In this document: positions 1 through 9,717 of the stretch, piece by piece
Position numbering within the stretch: position 1 is the stretch's first letter
How the letters are laid out: each line of letters opens with the position of its first letter
Origin: Symsagittifera roscoffensis
Taxonomy: Eukaryota > Xenacoelomorpha > Acoela > Convolutidae
Direction: 5' to 3'
DNA length: 64,000 bases
Assembly: GCF_963678635.1 (NCBI RefSeq)
Contig: NC_087066.1
Span: 56,748,312-56,812,311, forward strand
Position numbers and translations under genes: made by a program
Notes under the pieces: generated by a model
Told to the model about the DNA's origin: nothing
Seen by the model: only the letters and a program-made list of their open reading frames with translations
Database searches by the model: none

Positions 1-106
1 GAACATTCTGACCCTCCTTCGCAACACTTTTTCGTTCATAAGGCCTTTAGTCACTCTTTTTTATGTCGCCGGAAGGTTGTGCTGTGTCATCTGGCAGAAT
101 GGCACA
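1..106 (-). repeat. 3' LTR of element A (partial, cut by window edge)
   Basis: These 106 bases repeat 23710-23815 with one mismatch and end in GGCACA, the inverted form of the TGTGCC LTR terminus. About 890 bp of this LTR should lie before the window. Near identity of the two LTRs indicates a recent insertion. Confidence 0.9.
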
Positions 107-851
107 TACTACCCGGACAAGTCTCCATCAATGTCCCTATTGATCGCATAACACCGGGTTATCGTCAAGTAGTTATCCAGTTTTCTGTAATCAATCTTAC
201 AAATTGCATAAGAAAATGAAATTTATCTACTCCACCTCAACTCACTACGTGTTCACAAATGGCATTGTACTACATCTCACTGCCTTTCAACATTTTCACA
301 AAATTTGCACCATGAGGAGTGTCCTAGATAAAATTTCTTTTCTGACTACTTACGTCGTTTGCCATAAAACTTCTTTTCGCTTCTGATTAAAAAGTGGGAC
401 GTGGCACGGCCACGCACCCATTAAAATTAACTTAACTTCACTCACCAAGTATAATCAGTCATTTATGCGGTCCTTTCAATATTAAAACTAAGAAACTCTG
501 TGGCTAGGAAATTTATTGAGTTACCCACCCTTCTCGAGCGAGTTTACTCAAACTTACCATGTCGCCACACAGTGAATTTGTGTCTTACACAGGTTAAAAA
601 CTCCAGTCGTGAATAAATAGGTAAATATACTCACCTATGTTCCTTATATACATACATAAATAGTAGTAACTAAAATCAACAATTTCAACAATTTTAACAA
701 TTTTAACAATTTTCAAAGTTTGTTCTGACCAAACTAGATCAAAACAAAAAGTTTAACAAGTTCAATAATCAAAACTTGGTTGATTGGTTTAAGTTTTAGC
801 ACACAAAGACAATCAAGTTTTTTCTCCATCTCTTCTCTTCTTTGGTCATCT
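107..851 (-). other. 3' untranslated region of element A with polypurine-tract-like end
   Basis: No coding sequence is seen between the last post-Pol frame and the 3' LTR. Bases 107-125 on the minus strand read into the LTR as a purine-rich GTCCGGGTAGTA, and the same site in element B is GTCCGGGGAGTA, so this is the candidate plus-strand primer tract. Bases 680-717 hold a short AACAATTTT tandem repeat. Confidence 0.55.
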
Positions 852-1034
852 TCATTCCATCATTTCTCCATCCTGATGTTCAGCGTCACTGTCTTCCAGG
901 ACTTTCTCTAACATGTCCAGAGAGTTGCGGGCCGTGCCCCAACCCTCCTGTTCCAACAGCCTCGGTTTGCAACAAGGTAGCAAGTCCACATTCACCTTCT
1001 GCTCCCGGTTCCTGCAAAGCTGTTGTGAAGACAT
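852..1034 (-). CDS. C-terminal acidic tail of the post-Pol protein (frameshifted)
   Basis: Short frame that overlaps the end of the 196-aa ORF upstream. It ends in an acidic EDSDAEHQDGEMME-like tail that resembles the acidic end of the corresponding element B frames (46464-46727 and 52207-52470). I take it as the true C-terminus of the post-Pol product, displaced by a frameshift near 1030. No domain is recognisable and there is no convincing start codon of its own. Confidence 0.4.
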   Translation of the reverse strand: MSSQQLCRNREQKVNVDLLPCCKPRLLEQEGWGTARNSLDMLEKVLEDSDAEHQDGEMME

Positions 1035-1582
1035 AGGCTCACGTTTCGTTCTAGGTCAGCTCTTAAGACCTCTTTCTTCTCATCTTCAGTAACACAAGGC
1101 GCTCCAGCTACCCGCTTCACCGCTGTGGTGACCGCGTTTCTGTGCGTCAGGAATGCTCGTTTATAGGCTCCTGGTCCTATATCTAGCTGGAAAGATTGAT
1201 AGGCTTCCGTGTTCCTTGACATGTGACGCTTCGCGCGTTCATACATCCAAGATGTCATCACTGCACGAAACCAAGGCATCAATCTTTGCCTTGACCATAT
1301 TCTTTCAATGGCTTTAGGTATCCTCAGAACCTTGCAGGTGGTTCTGAAAAGATCCAATTCACGACTCATCTTTACGTTGCTCAGCTGTTCAGGAGTCGGC
1401 ACGGCCGTCTCTTGCTGACTTGTGTCCGTGTTAGCTTCCAGCCATCTCACTGCTAGCATGGCGCTAACCACCACGATTGACACTTGTTGATTCTGATCGG
1501 GCAACCCCGTGGAGTACAACTCCTCCACGTCCCATACTAGGATCAGATTCCCGCGTTTGGGGTACCACAACGTCTGCGCCAA
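992..1582 (-). CDS. Post-Pol protein, C-terminal portion (X4), unknown function
   Basis: A 196-aa frame overlapping the 3' end of the 1743-aa ORF by 40 bases in another frame. It is clearly homologous to 46728-47222 and 52471-52965 of element B: shared WYP start, LVWDVEE, PWFRA.(L/M)TSW, and LERNVSLCLHNSF matching LAKNVSLSLHNSF. In B the equivalent junction is in frame with a single TAG between the blocks. In A a 2-base length difference near 1580 changes the frame, so this is probably the continuation of the giant protein and not a separate gene. No catalytic motif or membrane segment is visible. Confidence 0.6.
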   Translation of the reverse strand: MAQTLWYPKRGNLILVWDVEELYSTGLPDQNQQVSIVVVSAMLAVRWLEANTDTSQQETAVPTPEQLSNVKMSRELDLFRTTCKVLRIPKAIERIWSRQRLMPWFRAVMTSWMYERAKRHMSRNTEAYQSFQLDIGPGAYKRAFLTHRNAVTTAVKRVAGAPCVTEDEKKEVLRADLERNVSLCLHNSFAGTGSRR

Positions 1583-4500
1583 GCAGTGGCAAGGATATAT
1601 TCCCCATGGGTCCTCACTATGTTCCTTCGGGTCCGATACCCTGAGGCTCCCAGCAACGGTTCCACCTCCATCAGAATTCTGTGTAAGTCGTCTTTTTCTT
1701 CTATTGTGGGGAATTCAGTGGGTAAGGCTCCACTCGCTTTCTGTTTCTCGAACTCACTCACATTGCCTTCGTTCAGTCTCATGAACTCTTCACCCACAAC
1801 GTCTTGCAACTCGCCTTTGGATCTCTTCGGGACTGCCCGAAAGATCTTTGCCAACAAGTCATATGACCTTTCTGACATTCTGGCCAACCTCACGCACTTT
1901 GGCACAGAGAAAAATTGGTCAACCAACACTTGTTGCGTCCTCGCATCCATCACTACCATGTGCGTAGGATACTTGCTATTACAATATGGCGCGGAGCTTG
2001 AACCCACCATATATTTTGAACCAGTAGGTCTGTGATAGGCTTCACTATCCTTCAGATTCATTTCGTTTTCTAGAGCTTCTCGCCAGCCTCCAATCTTCTG
2101 CTCTGTTTGTAATGCTCCAGGGAATATTTCCACGCTGAGGGACGTCACTAGCTCATGGACACGCTCCAGGCGCTCGAGTGATTCTATCGAACTCGTCATG
2201 CTACAAAATCCCAAGGCTGTGATCAAGTTCACGTCCGTCACCCCATGGCAGTCTGCAACCAACTCCATGGCACTCTTATCTGACATGCTCAATCTTCCGT
2301 ACAATCGTGCCAGTTGTCGATGCTGCTCGCTCAGCGTAATCAGGCAGTGTCCCAAGTTGCAAACATGCCCTTCCATCCTACTTTGTTGAGCCAAGCATGT
2401 GCCTTGCTTCAACCAATCGCTCGATGGACTTTCCTCAGGCAGCTCCGTGGATGGATTGCTCTTCCGCTTCGTCGACTTCATGGCCAGCAGATGGTGTATC
2501 ATGGCCAGATCATGTAAACTCGCATCATCATCTAGGTCTAACGTAATATCCGCCGTCATGTCCCAGATTAAACCGGCATTAGGATGAGGGCACCAAGAAG
2601 GCTTCATGAGTTCCCACATCGTCACTAGACTGGTTTTCAAGGGACCGTCCCAAGAACCACAATCATAACTCACTTGCCCCTTTAGCTCGGGAACCGAGGG
2701 TTCGACCACTCGTTCTTCCAAGATAATTCCCAGCTTGGGTTGTTCCACCATCAGCATCCCAGTTTCTTTAATACGTTCAACCCAGAAATTGAGTACTATG
2801 ACTTGCTCATAGTCGAAGTACGCTTCCCTGGCTTCTTCATTCACGAAGGGATTATACGCCATCCCCGGTATGCCAGACACATATTGGAATGACTTCAGTT
2901 TCCCTAGTGTTGCAAACTCTTTTTGTCCTCTGACCGCTTCAATCAACTCTCGGCTCACTTTCAATTCTTTGTTGGAATATCTTCTCACCTCTTCCAACTT
3001 GCGATAGCTTTCTATATCACTCGACTCCTTGCTTGGCACGGTCAATGGCATGTCCTGATATAGTTCCAGGAGTGCCCTGAGGAAGTTCCTTTCACAATCA
3101 ACTCCCTCCTGCTGAATTATCTTTATGCATTCTCCCAAAACAGGAGTGGGGATACGATCCACCACGAACCTGACAAAGCAAAGGGCATCCTTACGCTTAG
3201 CCCATGCTATCGCAGAATCGTCTTTCGAAATCAACGCTCGCAGAGCTTCCATCAACTCCAGTTCCTGTTCCCGTGATTTCGAATCATTACTGGCTTCATA
3301 TTCCGCTCTCTTGATGCCCATCAAGCACCAAGCCAACTGTACTTGCAGATCAGTTCTCACGCAAGAATGAGCCAGGTATGCCGCCACCGTAGCAGGTGCA
3401 TGCATCGCCTCGTCGAAGTATCTCTGGAGGGCAGCCCTCCAGGAGATTTCTAGCAATTTCTCCAATCCGACTTCGTTCGCTTCAGAGGACATTACCGTTC
3501 CGTATTCTTTTCGATTCAAGTTCGAATTCTCCGTGAGCTCTTTCAGATATTCCTGCATGACTCGCTTCTCGCTCCAAGCCATCAGGTGCCCTCTCGCGGA
3601 GTTCCTCGCTTTCAACATCTCCACATAACCCCCTGCCGGATCTCCCATGTGGACCGATTCCGGCACAGTTATTCGACTGTACTCGACCACGTCGAGTTGT
3701 CCTTCCAGTTTCAACTTGGCCATGTTGATTCGCGAGGGTCTATAATCTTCAAGTCCTCCAGATCCACATTGACTGAGGATTTCCATTTCTAACTTAGTGT
3801 CTGCCAGGGTTCGCGCCGTCTTCTTCGATCTCGTGGCGGTTATGGTCAGACCTGCCAAGAGCATAGGGGGTATCAGGTTTTCTTTTTCTCCCCCGGCTGG
3901 TGTCGCACCATCTCCTTGCCCGCTCTCGCCTGAACGACCCGCACTAATCAGAGAGGTCACCACTGCTTTAGCTTTTGACTTCACCACCCTCTGGTTCACG
4001 ACTCGACTCCCTGACTTTCCTTTCAGTCTCTTCAGCCCTTTTTTGGCTCGTCTAACAAGTAACTTCTTTGTGCCCTGCTGATCATCGGCACTGTCTTCTG
4101 TAACTGACTCGGTCAGAACATCCGACTCCATGGAGTTCACTATTTTCTCCAGGACCTCACGCATGATGGGTTGATTCAATCCCACCTTCATTATGGATTG
4201 TGTCCCATATCGTCGTATCACGTCCCATGATTTTTCCATGAAGTTCACTCGGCTCCAGGTTGCTCCTGTCTTGCCTTCCAGTTCCATTTGATATCTTTCC
4301 CATTCCTCTTCTGGTAACGTACTGAGGAATGATATCTTCATTGACTCTTCTATTTTCCTCCTCCTCGGTGATTCATGAAGCAGTCTCTGCGGATCCCTGC
4401 TTCGGCACTCTCTAGCCTGGCTTATTGGGTCCATCGGAGATAGATCGGCCGACGCCTCCTTTGTAGGAGACATGAAGGACGATGGTGCCATCAGCAATAA

Positions 4501-6774
4501 ACTCCCATCGACTTCCCCATCGTCGTCTTCACTGAACCGGTATTCTAGCAAGTCCCTCTCCAACGCTCCTAGATCGGTCTCTCCCGGTTTTTCAGTCTTA
4601 CTTCCGGTCTCGTCATCATCATCGTCCTGATCCATCAATTCATCATCACCTGCATCAGGTTTCGGCCTGGGTCCTGAAGGTCCTTGTCGTGAGTCTATGT
4701 CCGAGTCCGGCCGAGCCGGGACGGTCATGTATCCTGCGTGATAAAACAATTCACCATCCACCAGGAATTCTACTAACTCCTCGCCATGTGGAGCCAGGTC
4801 TTCTATCGTTATATATGAGCCTCCTTTGCTCTCCCTTGCCACCTCCAGCATCACTACCTTCGCTTCTCCTGACCACTTCAGTCTCGATAAGTCATCCGTG
4901 GGAGAATACACTTCGTTCCACGTTTCAGCCGAGACCTCTGGTTTCCTGGAGGGTAGTGCCTTGATCTTTTTCCTGCTCCAAGCATCAGGGAATGAGAAGT
5001 CAAACGTGTGCGCGGCGGCAGCGTTCCAGCTGATGAAGCGCGGCTCCATCCCTCCACTCCACTTCAGCATTCTCTTCTCTGCGTCACGAGCTGCTCCGAT
5101 GCGAGGGGCAATGATGGGAGACGTGACTCCCAACAACATCCTCCTTTTTGGTGGATATCGAGGGCATTGGTCCGGCAGCGGCCTGGACCCAGGAAGCCAT
5201 GTTTGCTGATTCTCTTTCGCGTGGGTGTAGGCTCCTGGCAATTGAGGTACTCCCACAGCCTCTCCTGTATCTTTCACCACTGGTCTCAAATTCCAAAGTT
5301 TTGGGTTGAACTGGATGTGGGACAGATCCTCACGGCCCATTCGGCACTTGAAGTGGTTGTTGAAGTCCATCAACACCCAGCCTGGCTCTGCTATTCTTCC
5401 GAACAGCCTATCGTCGCTAGCCAGCCTTCTCAGTTCACTCTGCTCTACCCAATTCAGCACGGAACAATCCACAACTGAGACCAGGTTGACGTACAACACC
5501 GAATTCCTGTACGCTTTAACTTGCACATCCGGGAACGCAAAAGACATCACCGGTCCATACACCACTGTGACGACTTCCCTCAGCCCGTGGACCAGAGCCA
5601 ACGGATCAATCCGCATCATGACAGCCAAGTCCGTCAGTAAGGGCATGCCACAATACTGCTTACATTCGCCTGCGTTCGTCGCCACCTTGTCTTCTCCCGT
5701 GACGCTTCTGTTCTGTTGCAAGAGGTATTGAAGCAGGAGAGTCCTCCAGTCTTTCATCTTCTTGAGCGAGGCGGTTTCCAACTGTGCATTGAACTCACGA
5801 CTGGGCCCCTGTAGTTGTTCAGGGTAACGCAACAGCACAAGCAAGTCACCCAGTCGACCGTAGGTCATGGAAATCAGAGTCAGGAGTCCATCCAATCTCA
5901 AATCTGCCAACGCTTGGGTAAAGAGGTTTGTCGGTCCTTCCTCAAAGTTTTCATGACCAAATGTCACGTATAAGGCTAGCACCAGGCCAATCGACAACTT
6001 CCTGATGTCTTTGACGAAACTCGCGATCAGGTTCCTAGATGCCTTCGGATAGCACGTCGATAGGAAAGATGGCGTCCATCCCACTCCCATTCCACCCAAG
6101 ATAGCATCTGATCGTTCATACTGTGCCTTCGTGGCCAGCACGTCAGCTTGGAACTTGTCCAGCGACATCGTGTTTACGTCTTGCATCAGTTTCAACATCT
6201 TGTTTCCAGCTAACTCCCGGGCATCAAATAGGTTCTTTAGATACACGTGTATCTCTTTAATTATTGCCGGCGCATGCTCGAACGCGTCCTCACCCAAAGT
6301 GCACAGCCTCGGTAACAAATACAACCATACGTTGTTGTGCGGCTTCGTACGCAAAGCCATTGCCATGAGGTCCTCCTCCGCTGACGTCATGTTCTTTCTG
6401 ATCATCCTTCCCTGCTCATTCTCTGCCTGATCCATCTGTCTGAACCAGAGATCATCAGCCACCTGTTGTACTAACAGATGATCGTCATCTACCCCTGGTC
6501 TTAACTTCAGTAATCTGGCGAAGTTGGACAGCTCCAACCCCAGAATTTCATCTAGCACCAACCGAGTTGTGCTACAATCTCTGAGCCCTTGTATGGCATT
6601 GGAAATGTCAGCCCAAACAGCGGGAAGCTCAGATCGGGATGGGTAGTAATTATCTGGGTCTACTACTCTGTTCGGGGCAGGAATTATCACGTTGAATATC
6701 CCCTCTGCTATCGTTGTGACCATTGTGTACACAAATTGAAGGGGTTCTGGCAACGCAGCGTAGCCTGGTGACAA
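1543..6774 (-). CDS. Giant post-Pol protein (X3), 1743 aa, unrecognised family
   Basis: The longest post-Pol frame. Its first residues (SPGYAALPEPLQFVY) match the middle of a continuous element B frame (57693-58454), so the real protein starts upstream in the 408-aa frame and a frameshift near 6770 separates them. Visible parts are a helical, leucine-rich N-terminal half (about 1-500), an acidic block at about 707-755 with a run of Asp, a Lys/Arg-rich block at about 902-937 that could be a nuclear or nucleic-acid signal, and a second helical half. There is no signal peptide and no clear transmembrane segment, which argues against an envelope. Blocks along its whole length recur in element B in the same order. 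I do not recognise the family, and structural or nucleoprotein roles are guesses. Confidence 0.8.
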   Translation of the reverse strand: MSPGYAALPEPLQFVYTMVTTIAEGIFNVIIPAPNRVVDPDNYYPSRSELPAVWADISNAIQGLRDCSTTRLVLDEILGLELSNFARLLKLRPGVDDDHLLVQQVADDLWFRQMDQAENEQGRMIRKNMTSAEEDLMAMALRTKPHNNVWLYLLPRLCTLGEDAFEHAPAIIKEIHVYLKNLFDARELAGNKMLKLMQDVNTMSLDKFQADVLATKAQYERSDAILGGMGVGWTPSFLSTCYPKASRNLIASFVKDIRKLSIGLVLALYVTFGHENFEEGPTNLFTQALADLRLDGLLTLISMTYGRLGDLLVLLRYPEQLQGPSREFNAQLETASLKKMKDWRTLLLQYLLQQNRSVTGEDKVATNAGECKQYCGMPLLTDLAVMMRIDPLALVHGLREVVTVVYGPVMSFAFPDVQVKAYRNSVLYVNLVSVVDCSVLNWVEQSELRRLASDDRLFGRIAEPGWVLMDFNNHFKCRMGREDLSHIQFNPKLWNLRPVVKDTGEAVGVPQLPGAYTHAKENQQTWLPGSRPLPDQCPRYPPKRRMLLGVTSPIIAPRIGAARDAEKRMLKWSGGMEPRFISWNAAAAHTFDFSFPDAWSRKKIKALPSRKPEVSAETWNEVYSPTDDLSRLKWSGEAKVVMLEVARESKGGSYITIEDLAPHGEELVEFLVDGELFYHAGYMTVPARPDSDIDSRQGPSGPRPKPDAGDDELMDQDDDDDETGSKTEKPGETDLGALERDLLEYRFSEDDDGEVDGSLLLMAPSSFMSPTKEASADLSPMDPISQARECRSRDPQRLLHESPRRRKIEESMKISFLSTLPEEEWERYQMELEGKTGATWSRVNFMEKSWDVIRRYGTQSIMKVGLNQPIMREVLEKIVNSMESDVLTESVTEDSADDQQGTKKLLVRRAKKGLKRLKGKSGSRVVNQRVVKSKAKAVVTSLISAGRSGESGQGDGATPAGGEKENLIPPMLLAGLTITATRSKKTARTLADTKLEMEILSQCGSGGLEDYRPSRINMAKLKLEGQLDVVEYSRITVPESVHMGDPAGGYVEMLKARNSARGHLMAWSEKRVMQEYLKELTENSNLNRKEYGTVMSSEANEVGLEKLLEISWRAALQRYFDEAMHAPATVAAYLAHSCVRTDLQVQLAWCLMGIKRAEYEASNDSKSREQELELMEALRALISKDDSAIAWAKRKDALCFVRFVVDRIPTPVLGECIKIIQQEGVDCERNFLRALLELYQDMPLTVPSKESSDIESYRKLEEVRRYSNKELKVSRELIEAVRGQKEFATLGKLKSFQYVSGIPGMAYNPFVNEEAREAYFDYEQVIVLNFWVERIKETGMLMVEQPKLGIILEERVVEPSVPELKGQVSYDCGSWDGPLKTSLVTMWELMKPSWCPHPNAGLIWDMTADITLDLDDDASLHDLAMIHHLLAMKSTKRKSNPSTELPEESPSSDWLKQGTCLAQQSRMEGHVCNLGHCLITLSEQHRQLARLYGRLSMSDKSAMELVADCHGVTDVNLITALGFCSMTSSIESLERLERVHELVTSLSVEIFPGALQTEQKIGGWREALENEMNLKDSEAYHRPTGSKYMVGSSSAPYCNSKYPTHMVVMDARTQQVLVDQFFSVPKCVRLARMSERSYDLLAKIFRAVPKRSKGELQDVVGEEFMRLNEGNVSEFEKQKASGALPTEFPTIEEKDDLHRILMEVEPLLGASGYRTRRNIVRTHGEYILATAWRRRCGTPNAGI

Positions 6775-7934
6775 TGCAAAATCACCTTCACCACATTCAT
6801 GGTGAAGCGTTGTCTTGCTGCTGCCTCTACCTCGGCCATCGCCGAGAGCAGTGTCATTATCGCCTCCCCTATAACCTCGTTACTCGGGATCGACCCATCC
6901 GTCAGACGTGACAATAAACCCCTGCTTTGCAGATGATCATTTGAGCCTGCAACCACTATTACCTGTGGCTCCATACTGACCACCCTTCGCACACTTATCA
7001 TCATGCCGATTGCTTGTCCCCAGTCCAATTTAGGCGCCGTCAAGAAAATCACATCGGGCCAAAAGAGAGAACGGGGCGTGTAGAGATAATCGGAGCCGGC
7101 CACAATCAGATACTTGGCAGCCTTCATATCCAAGGGATCATAAGCTGCAAAAAGGTCATCGCCTATTGGGGCCTTCAGTTTCCCATATCTCTTATCGTCT
7201 CCAACCACCGTTGTCGTTCGGGGGTAGTCCCTTGAATACTCGCCAGGCGTCTGACCGGGTGGTTTAGCAAACTGCCTGTACATCTTGTGATGCTTGTTAT
7301 TGGGCTTGTTCTCTGTCTGGAATTTGCCCTTGCGAGCAGGTGGTGTCCTTTCCCGGGTCCTATCTCGAACGTCGGTGAGCGACCGGGTGTTCAAAGGTCC
7401 AAAGGTATTGTCCTGAGGTAATCCATTCAAATCCACATGTCGGAGTGAGGTCGAGGAGCTGAATTTCTCCTGCTCTGCTAGCAGCCAATCCACGCCCGGT
7501 ATCCGATAAAGTCGCGATACTGTAGGATTTTCTCCGCCAGTCATTCTCATCACGTCCTCCCGACACGTCAAGGTATTCATGTTCAACTTAGCCGACATGT
7601 CCGTCTTGTACTGACCCCAATGACTAGGATCTGATCTATTCCAAAGCAGCCTGCTGCCTGATTCGATTCCCTCCGCTGGCACGGTACTTGTAGACGGTCC
7701 TGCTGTCGAAGCAGGATTTGTCGTGGCAGGCGGATCGTTCCTCCTAGACGCGGTCTGGGAGTTATTCCTGTTGTTCTGTTCCATCGATCTGCCGAGTCGG
7801 CTTCCAATCGATTGCGGCCTGGGAGGAGGAGCAGTCCCTAGCCTGTCTCTCACGTTTGAACATGGAGCAACGGTTGCGGCTCCAACCGTCTCCGTTGCCA
7901 AAGGCCCTAGACGGTTGGCAAGGGATTCAGGCAC
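6708..7934 (-). CDS. Post-Pol protein (X2) with second SGNH-like module
   Basis: A 408-aa frame opening at a non-ATG codon, so it probably continues the upstream SGNH frame after a frameshift near 7945. Residues 1-240 are low complexity, rich in Arg/Thr/Pro. Residues about 274-380 look like a divergent SGNH hydrolase core: a beta strand ending VAGSD, then VIVVAGSNDHL (about 325-335) in the place of block III GxND. The element B equivalent (57693-58454) keeps LMLFAGMNDHL and runs on without a break into LIAAPNR and the start of the giant protein. The nucleophile motif GDS is not preserved in either copy, so the module may be catalytically dead or only similar in fold. Confidence 0.65.
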   Translation of the reverse strand: MPESLANRLGPLATETVGAATVAPCSNVRDRLGTAPPPRPQSIGSRLGRSMEQNNRNNSQTASRRNDPPATTNPASTAGPSTSTVPAEGIESGSRLLWNRSDPSHWGQYKTDMSAKLNMNTLTCREDVMRMTGGENPTVSRLYRIPGVDWLLAEQEKFSSSTSLRHVDLNGLPQDNTFGPLNTRSLTDVRDRTRERTPPARKGKFQTENKPNNKHHKMYRQFAKPPGQTPGEYSRDYPRTTTVVGDDKRYGKLKAPIGDDLFAAYDPLDMKAAKYLIVAGSDYLYTPRSLFWPDVIFLTAPKLDWGQAIGMMISVRRVVSMEPQVIVVAGSNDHLQSRGLLSRLTDGSIPSNEVIGEAIMTLLSAMAEVEAAARQRFTMNVVKVILHCHQATLRCQNPFNLCTQWSQR

Positions 7935-7942
7935 GGTTGCCC

Positions 7943-8947
7943 TTATTCTACTCCCTCCGGTCGATTGGTCCGAGCCAAAGAACCGGTCGCCCTCGACTCT
8001 TGCTCCGCTTCCCTCAATTGCGTCTGAAACACATCATTAATCCAATGCCTCCCTCGTTGGGTATTGAAGTGCACTCAATCTTTAGTGAGCGCGATGTGGT
8101 CAGTCATGCGCAGCATACTTTCGAGATCCAGGAGTCGCAACTCGCCAGGGTTGTTCCTCACCAAACTGCGGGTCATTTCATTCCACCGCGTCACGTTGCC
8201 ATTCATGAAATCTGCAGCTATGGTGCCCACCAAAGGATTTGGTGGTATCGTGCACAAGATCACGAGCTTGGGTCTTTACTTTTCTTTCAATTCGTTCAAG
8301 AGACACACCAATAGAGGTTCCCACTTGTTCTCCGGAGTCACGGGGGCTCTCGAGACGTCATTGGTCCCCAGCATTATTATTAATGTATCCAGATGATCCT
8401 CGCTCTTGAACTCCATCATTTTGATGACCTGAGCCACTGAGGCTCCTCCAAAGGACAGAATGGTAGTCTGACCATAGACGAAGATCTCATTCAGATCCAT
8501 CACCAAACTGTCTCCAATGATTAAATGGAGACTCCCTGGGGGAATTACCTGGTCGTTCGTGGCGGGGTTCCAGCTCATGTCATTCAGGCAGGCTCGAGGA
8601 TGCTCGGCTGGCACTTGCGTGAACTGATGACGTGCCATCAGATTCTTCCTGATGTCTACCACGCGAGACTTCTCAAAGACTCCACCAGGCGCAGAACACG
8701 CTATCGTGCGGGTTGTTCGCTCCGAGCTATTTGATGAATGATCACGACGTTGGGAAGGAACGATCCTAACCAGTGTCCGCTCAGTGCCTCTGTTGATCTC
8801 ATCCATCGCGGCTCTGGCCACTTGGTTAAATGATTCCTGGAATTGAGGAGCTAGATAGGTGTCAGAAGGGTCTGGTATTGTGAACCTCTGACTCGAAGCA
8901 GACGGTCGTGTCTGCTGAGGAGCCTCGGGCCCCCTCGATGCACGCAA
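7943..8947 (-). CDS. SGNH/GDSL-type hydrolase domain, interrupted by two in-frame stops
   Basis: One frame carries the whole domain with two internal stops (TAA at 8276-8278, TGA at 8072-8074). Before the first stop: block I IIGDSL (residues about 143-148), block II SFGGAS (about 165-170) and block III MLGTNDV (about 192-198). After the stops: a block V-like D, stop, V-H-F with Asp and His in catalytic spacing, followed by RGRHW. Element B keeps DGIHF at block V, so the TGA replaces a Gly codon. SGNH enzymes are serine esterases or acyl hydrolases, and an SGNH esterase is known in ORF1 of CR1-type retrotransposons. Its presence after Pol in an LTR element is unusual. The frame opens without an ATG just after a 24-bp tandem duplication (8942-8998). 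Confidence 0.75.
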
Positions 8948-8988
8948 ATCCAGAACCTCAGGTCCTCTCGATGCGCAAATCCAGAACC

Positions 8989-9717
8989 TCAGGTCCTGGG
9001 GCGTGTGTCGTTGGATCCCTCCGAGGATCTCATGCTCGCCAGGACTTCCGGTGACACCTGGCTCACCTTCGCCATATACAGCTCCTTCAGGTGCTTTATC
9101 TCATCCTCCTTGTAGGCCACCTGCAGATCTTCAAATTTCTTTTTCCATTCGTCTCTCTCTCGAGCTATCGCCCTGTACTCCTGAAGTTTGGCACACAGCT
9201 CGCTCTGATCTCTCTCCCTCTTCTCCAGTGTCTCAATCGTCTCCGACGTCTGGATCTCTATCTCGCTCACTCTCACTCTCTTCGGGGGAGGAGCAGCTGT
9301 TGGAGAGTCGACCGAGTGTGACGGGCCTGGCCCATCACGTTGTCTCTTCGCTCCGATGAGTGGCTGCGCAGGTTGGACGGGTAAGGGCATCTCACCTAGC
9401 CGGTGGTCCCTTTGCTCACCTAGTCCTGGCTCACGAGCCAGGTCGTGGCCAGACATTTCTCCACGCCTCCATCTCATCAATCGGTTTCGGCCTCTCTCGG
9501 CGGTCCCGGACTCACCGAAGGCCAACATCAACACGACTTCTGTAGGGCGATTCCCTCGACCCTCTCGTCCTAGTGCATTGAGGAGTGCGACCACAAACAT
9601 CGCCAACCCCGGGTCTTCTCGTGTGAAATCACAATCGATCAGCCGCTGATAGATCTCGTCTAGAGTCGCTCCTAGACTCGCTGAGAGAAATTCCATGAGT
9701 TCGTTCGTGTCACCCAT
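8989..9717 (-). CDS. Post-Pol coiled-coil protein (X1), N-terminus of the post-Pol coding block
   Basis: A 242-aa frame with a genuine ATG in good context (A at -3, G at +4), 480-540 nt after the end of Pol, making it the likely start of the post-Pol translation unit. The N-terminal 60 residues (TLDEIYQRL, LNALGREGRGN.PTEVVLM) match element B at 60086-60878. The middle is Pro/Arg-rich with a basic PPPKRVRV. Residues about 155-225 form a charged heptad coiled coil. The frame ends at a 24-bp tandem repeat where a shift would enter the SGNH frame. In B the two blocks are in one frame separated by a single TAG. Its function may be multimerisation or RNA binding, by inference only. Confidence 0.7.
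   Translation of the reverse strand: MGDTNELMEFLSASLGATLDEIYQRLIDCDFTREDPGLAMFVVALLNALGREGRGNRPTEVVLMLAFGESGTAERGRNRLMRWRRGEMSGHDLAREPGLGEQRDHRLGEMPLPVQPAQPLIGAKRQRDGPGPSHSVDSPTAAPPPKRVRVSEIEIQTSETIETLEKRERDQSELCAKLQEYRAIARERDEWKKKFEDLQVAYKEDEIKHLKELYMAKVSQVSPEVLASMRSSEGSNDTRPRT

Noticed and set aside
4689-5478. Plus-strand frames opposite the giant protein
   Set aside because: Antisense shadows of the long minus-strand ORF; no domain and no match in element B.
1543-7934. The post-Pol block as a retroviral envelope gene
   Set aside because: No signal peptide, no transmembrane anchor, no furin-like site and no Cys-rich ectodomain pattern are visible.
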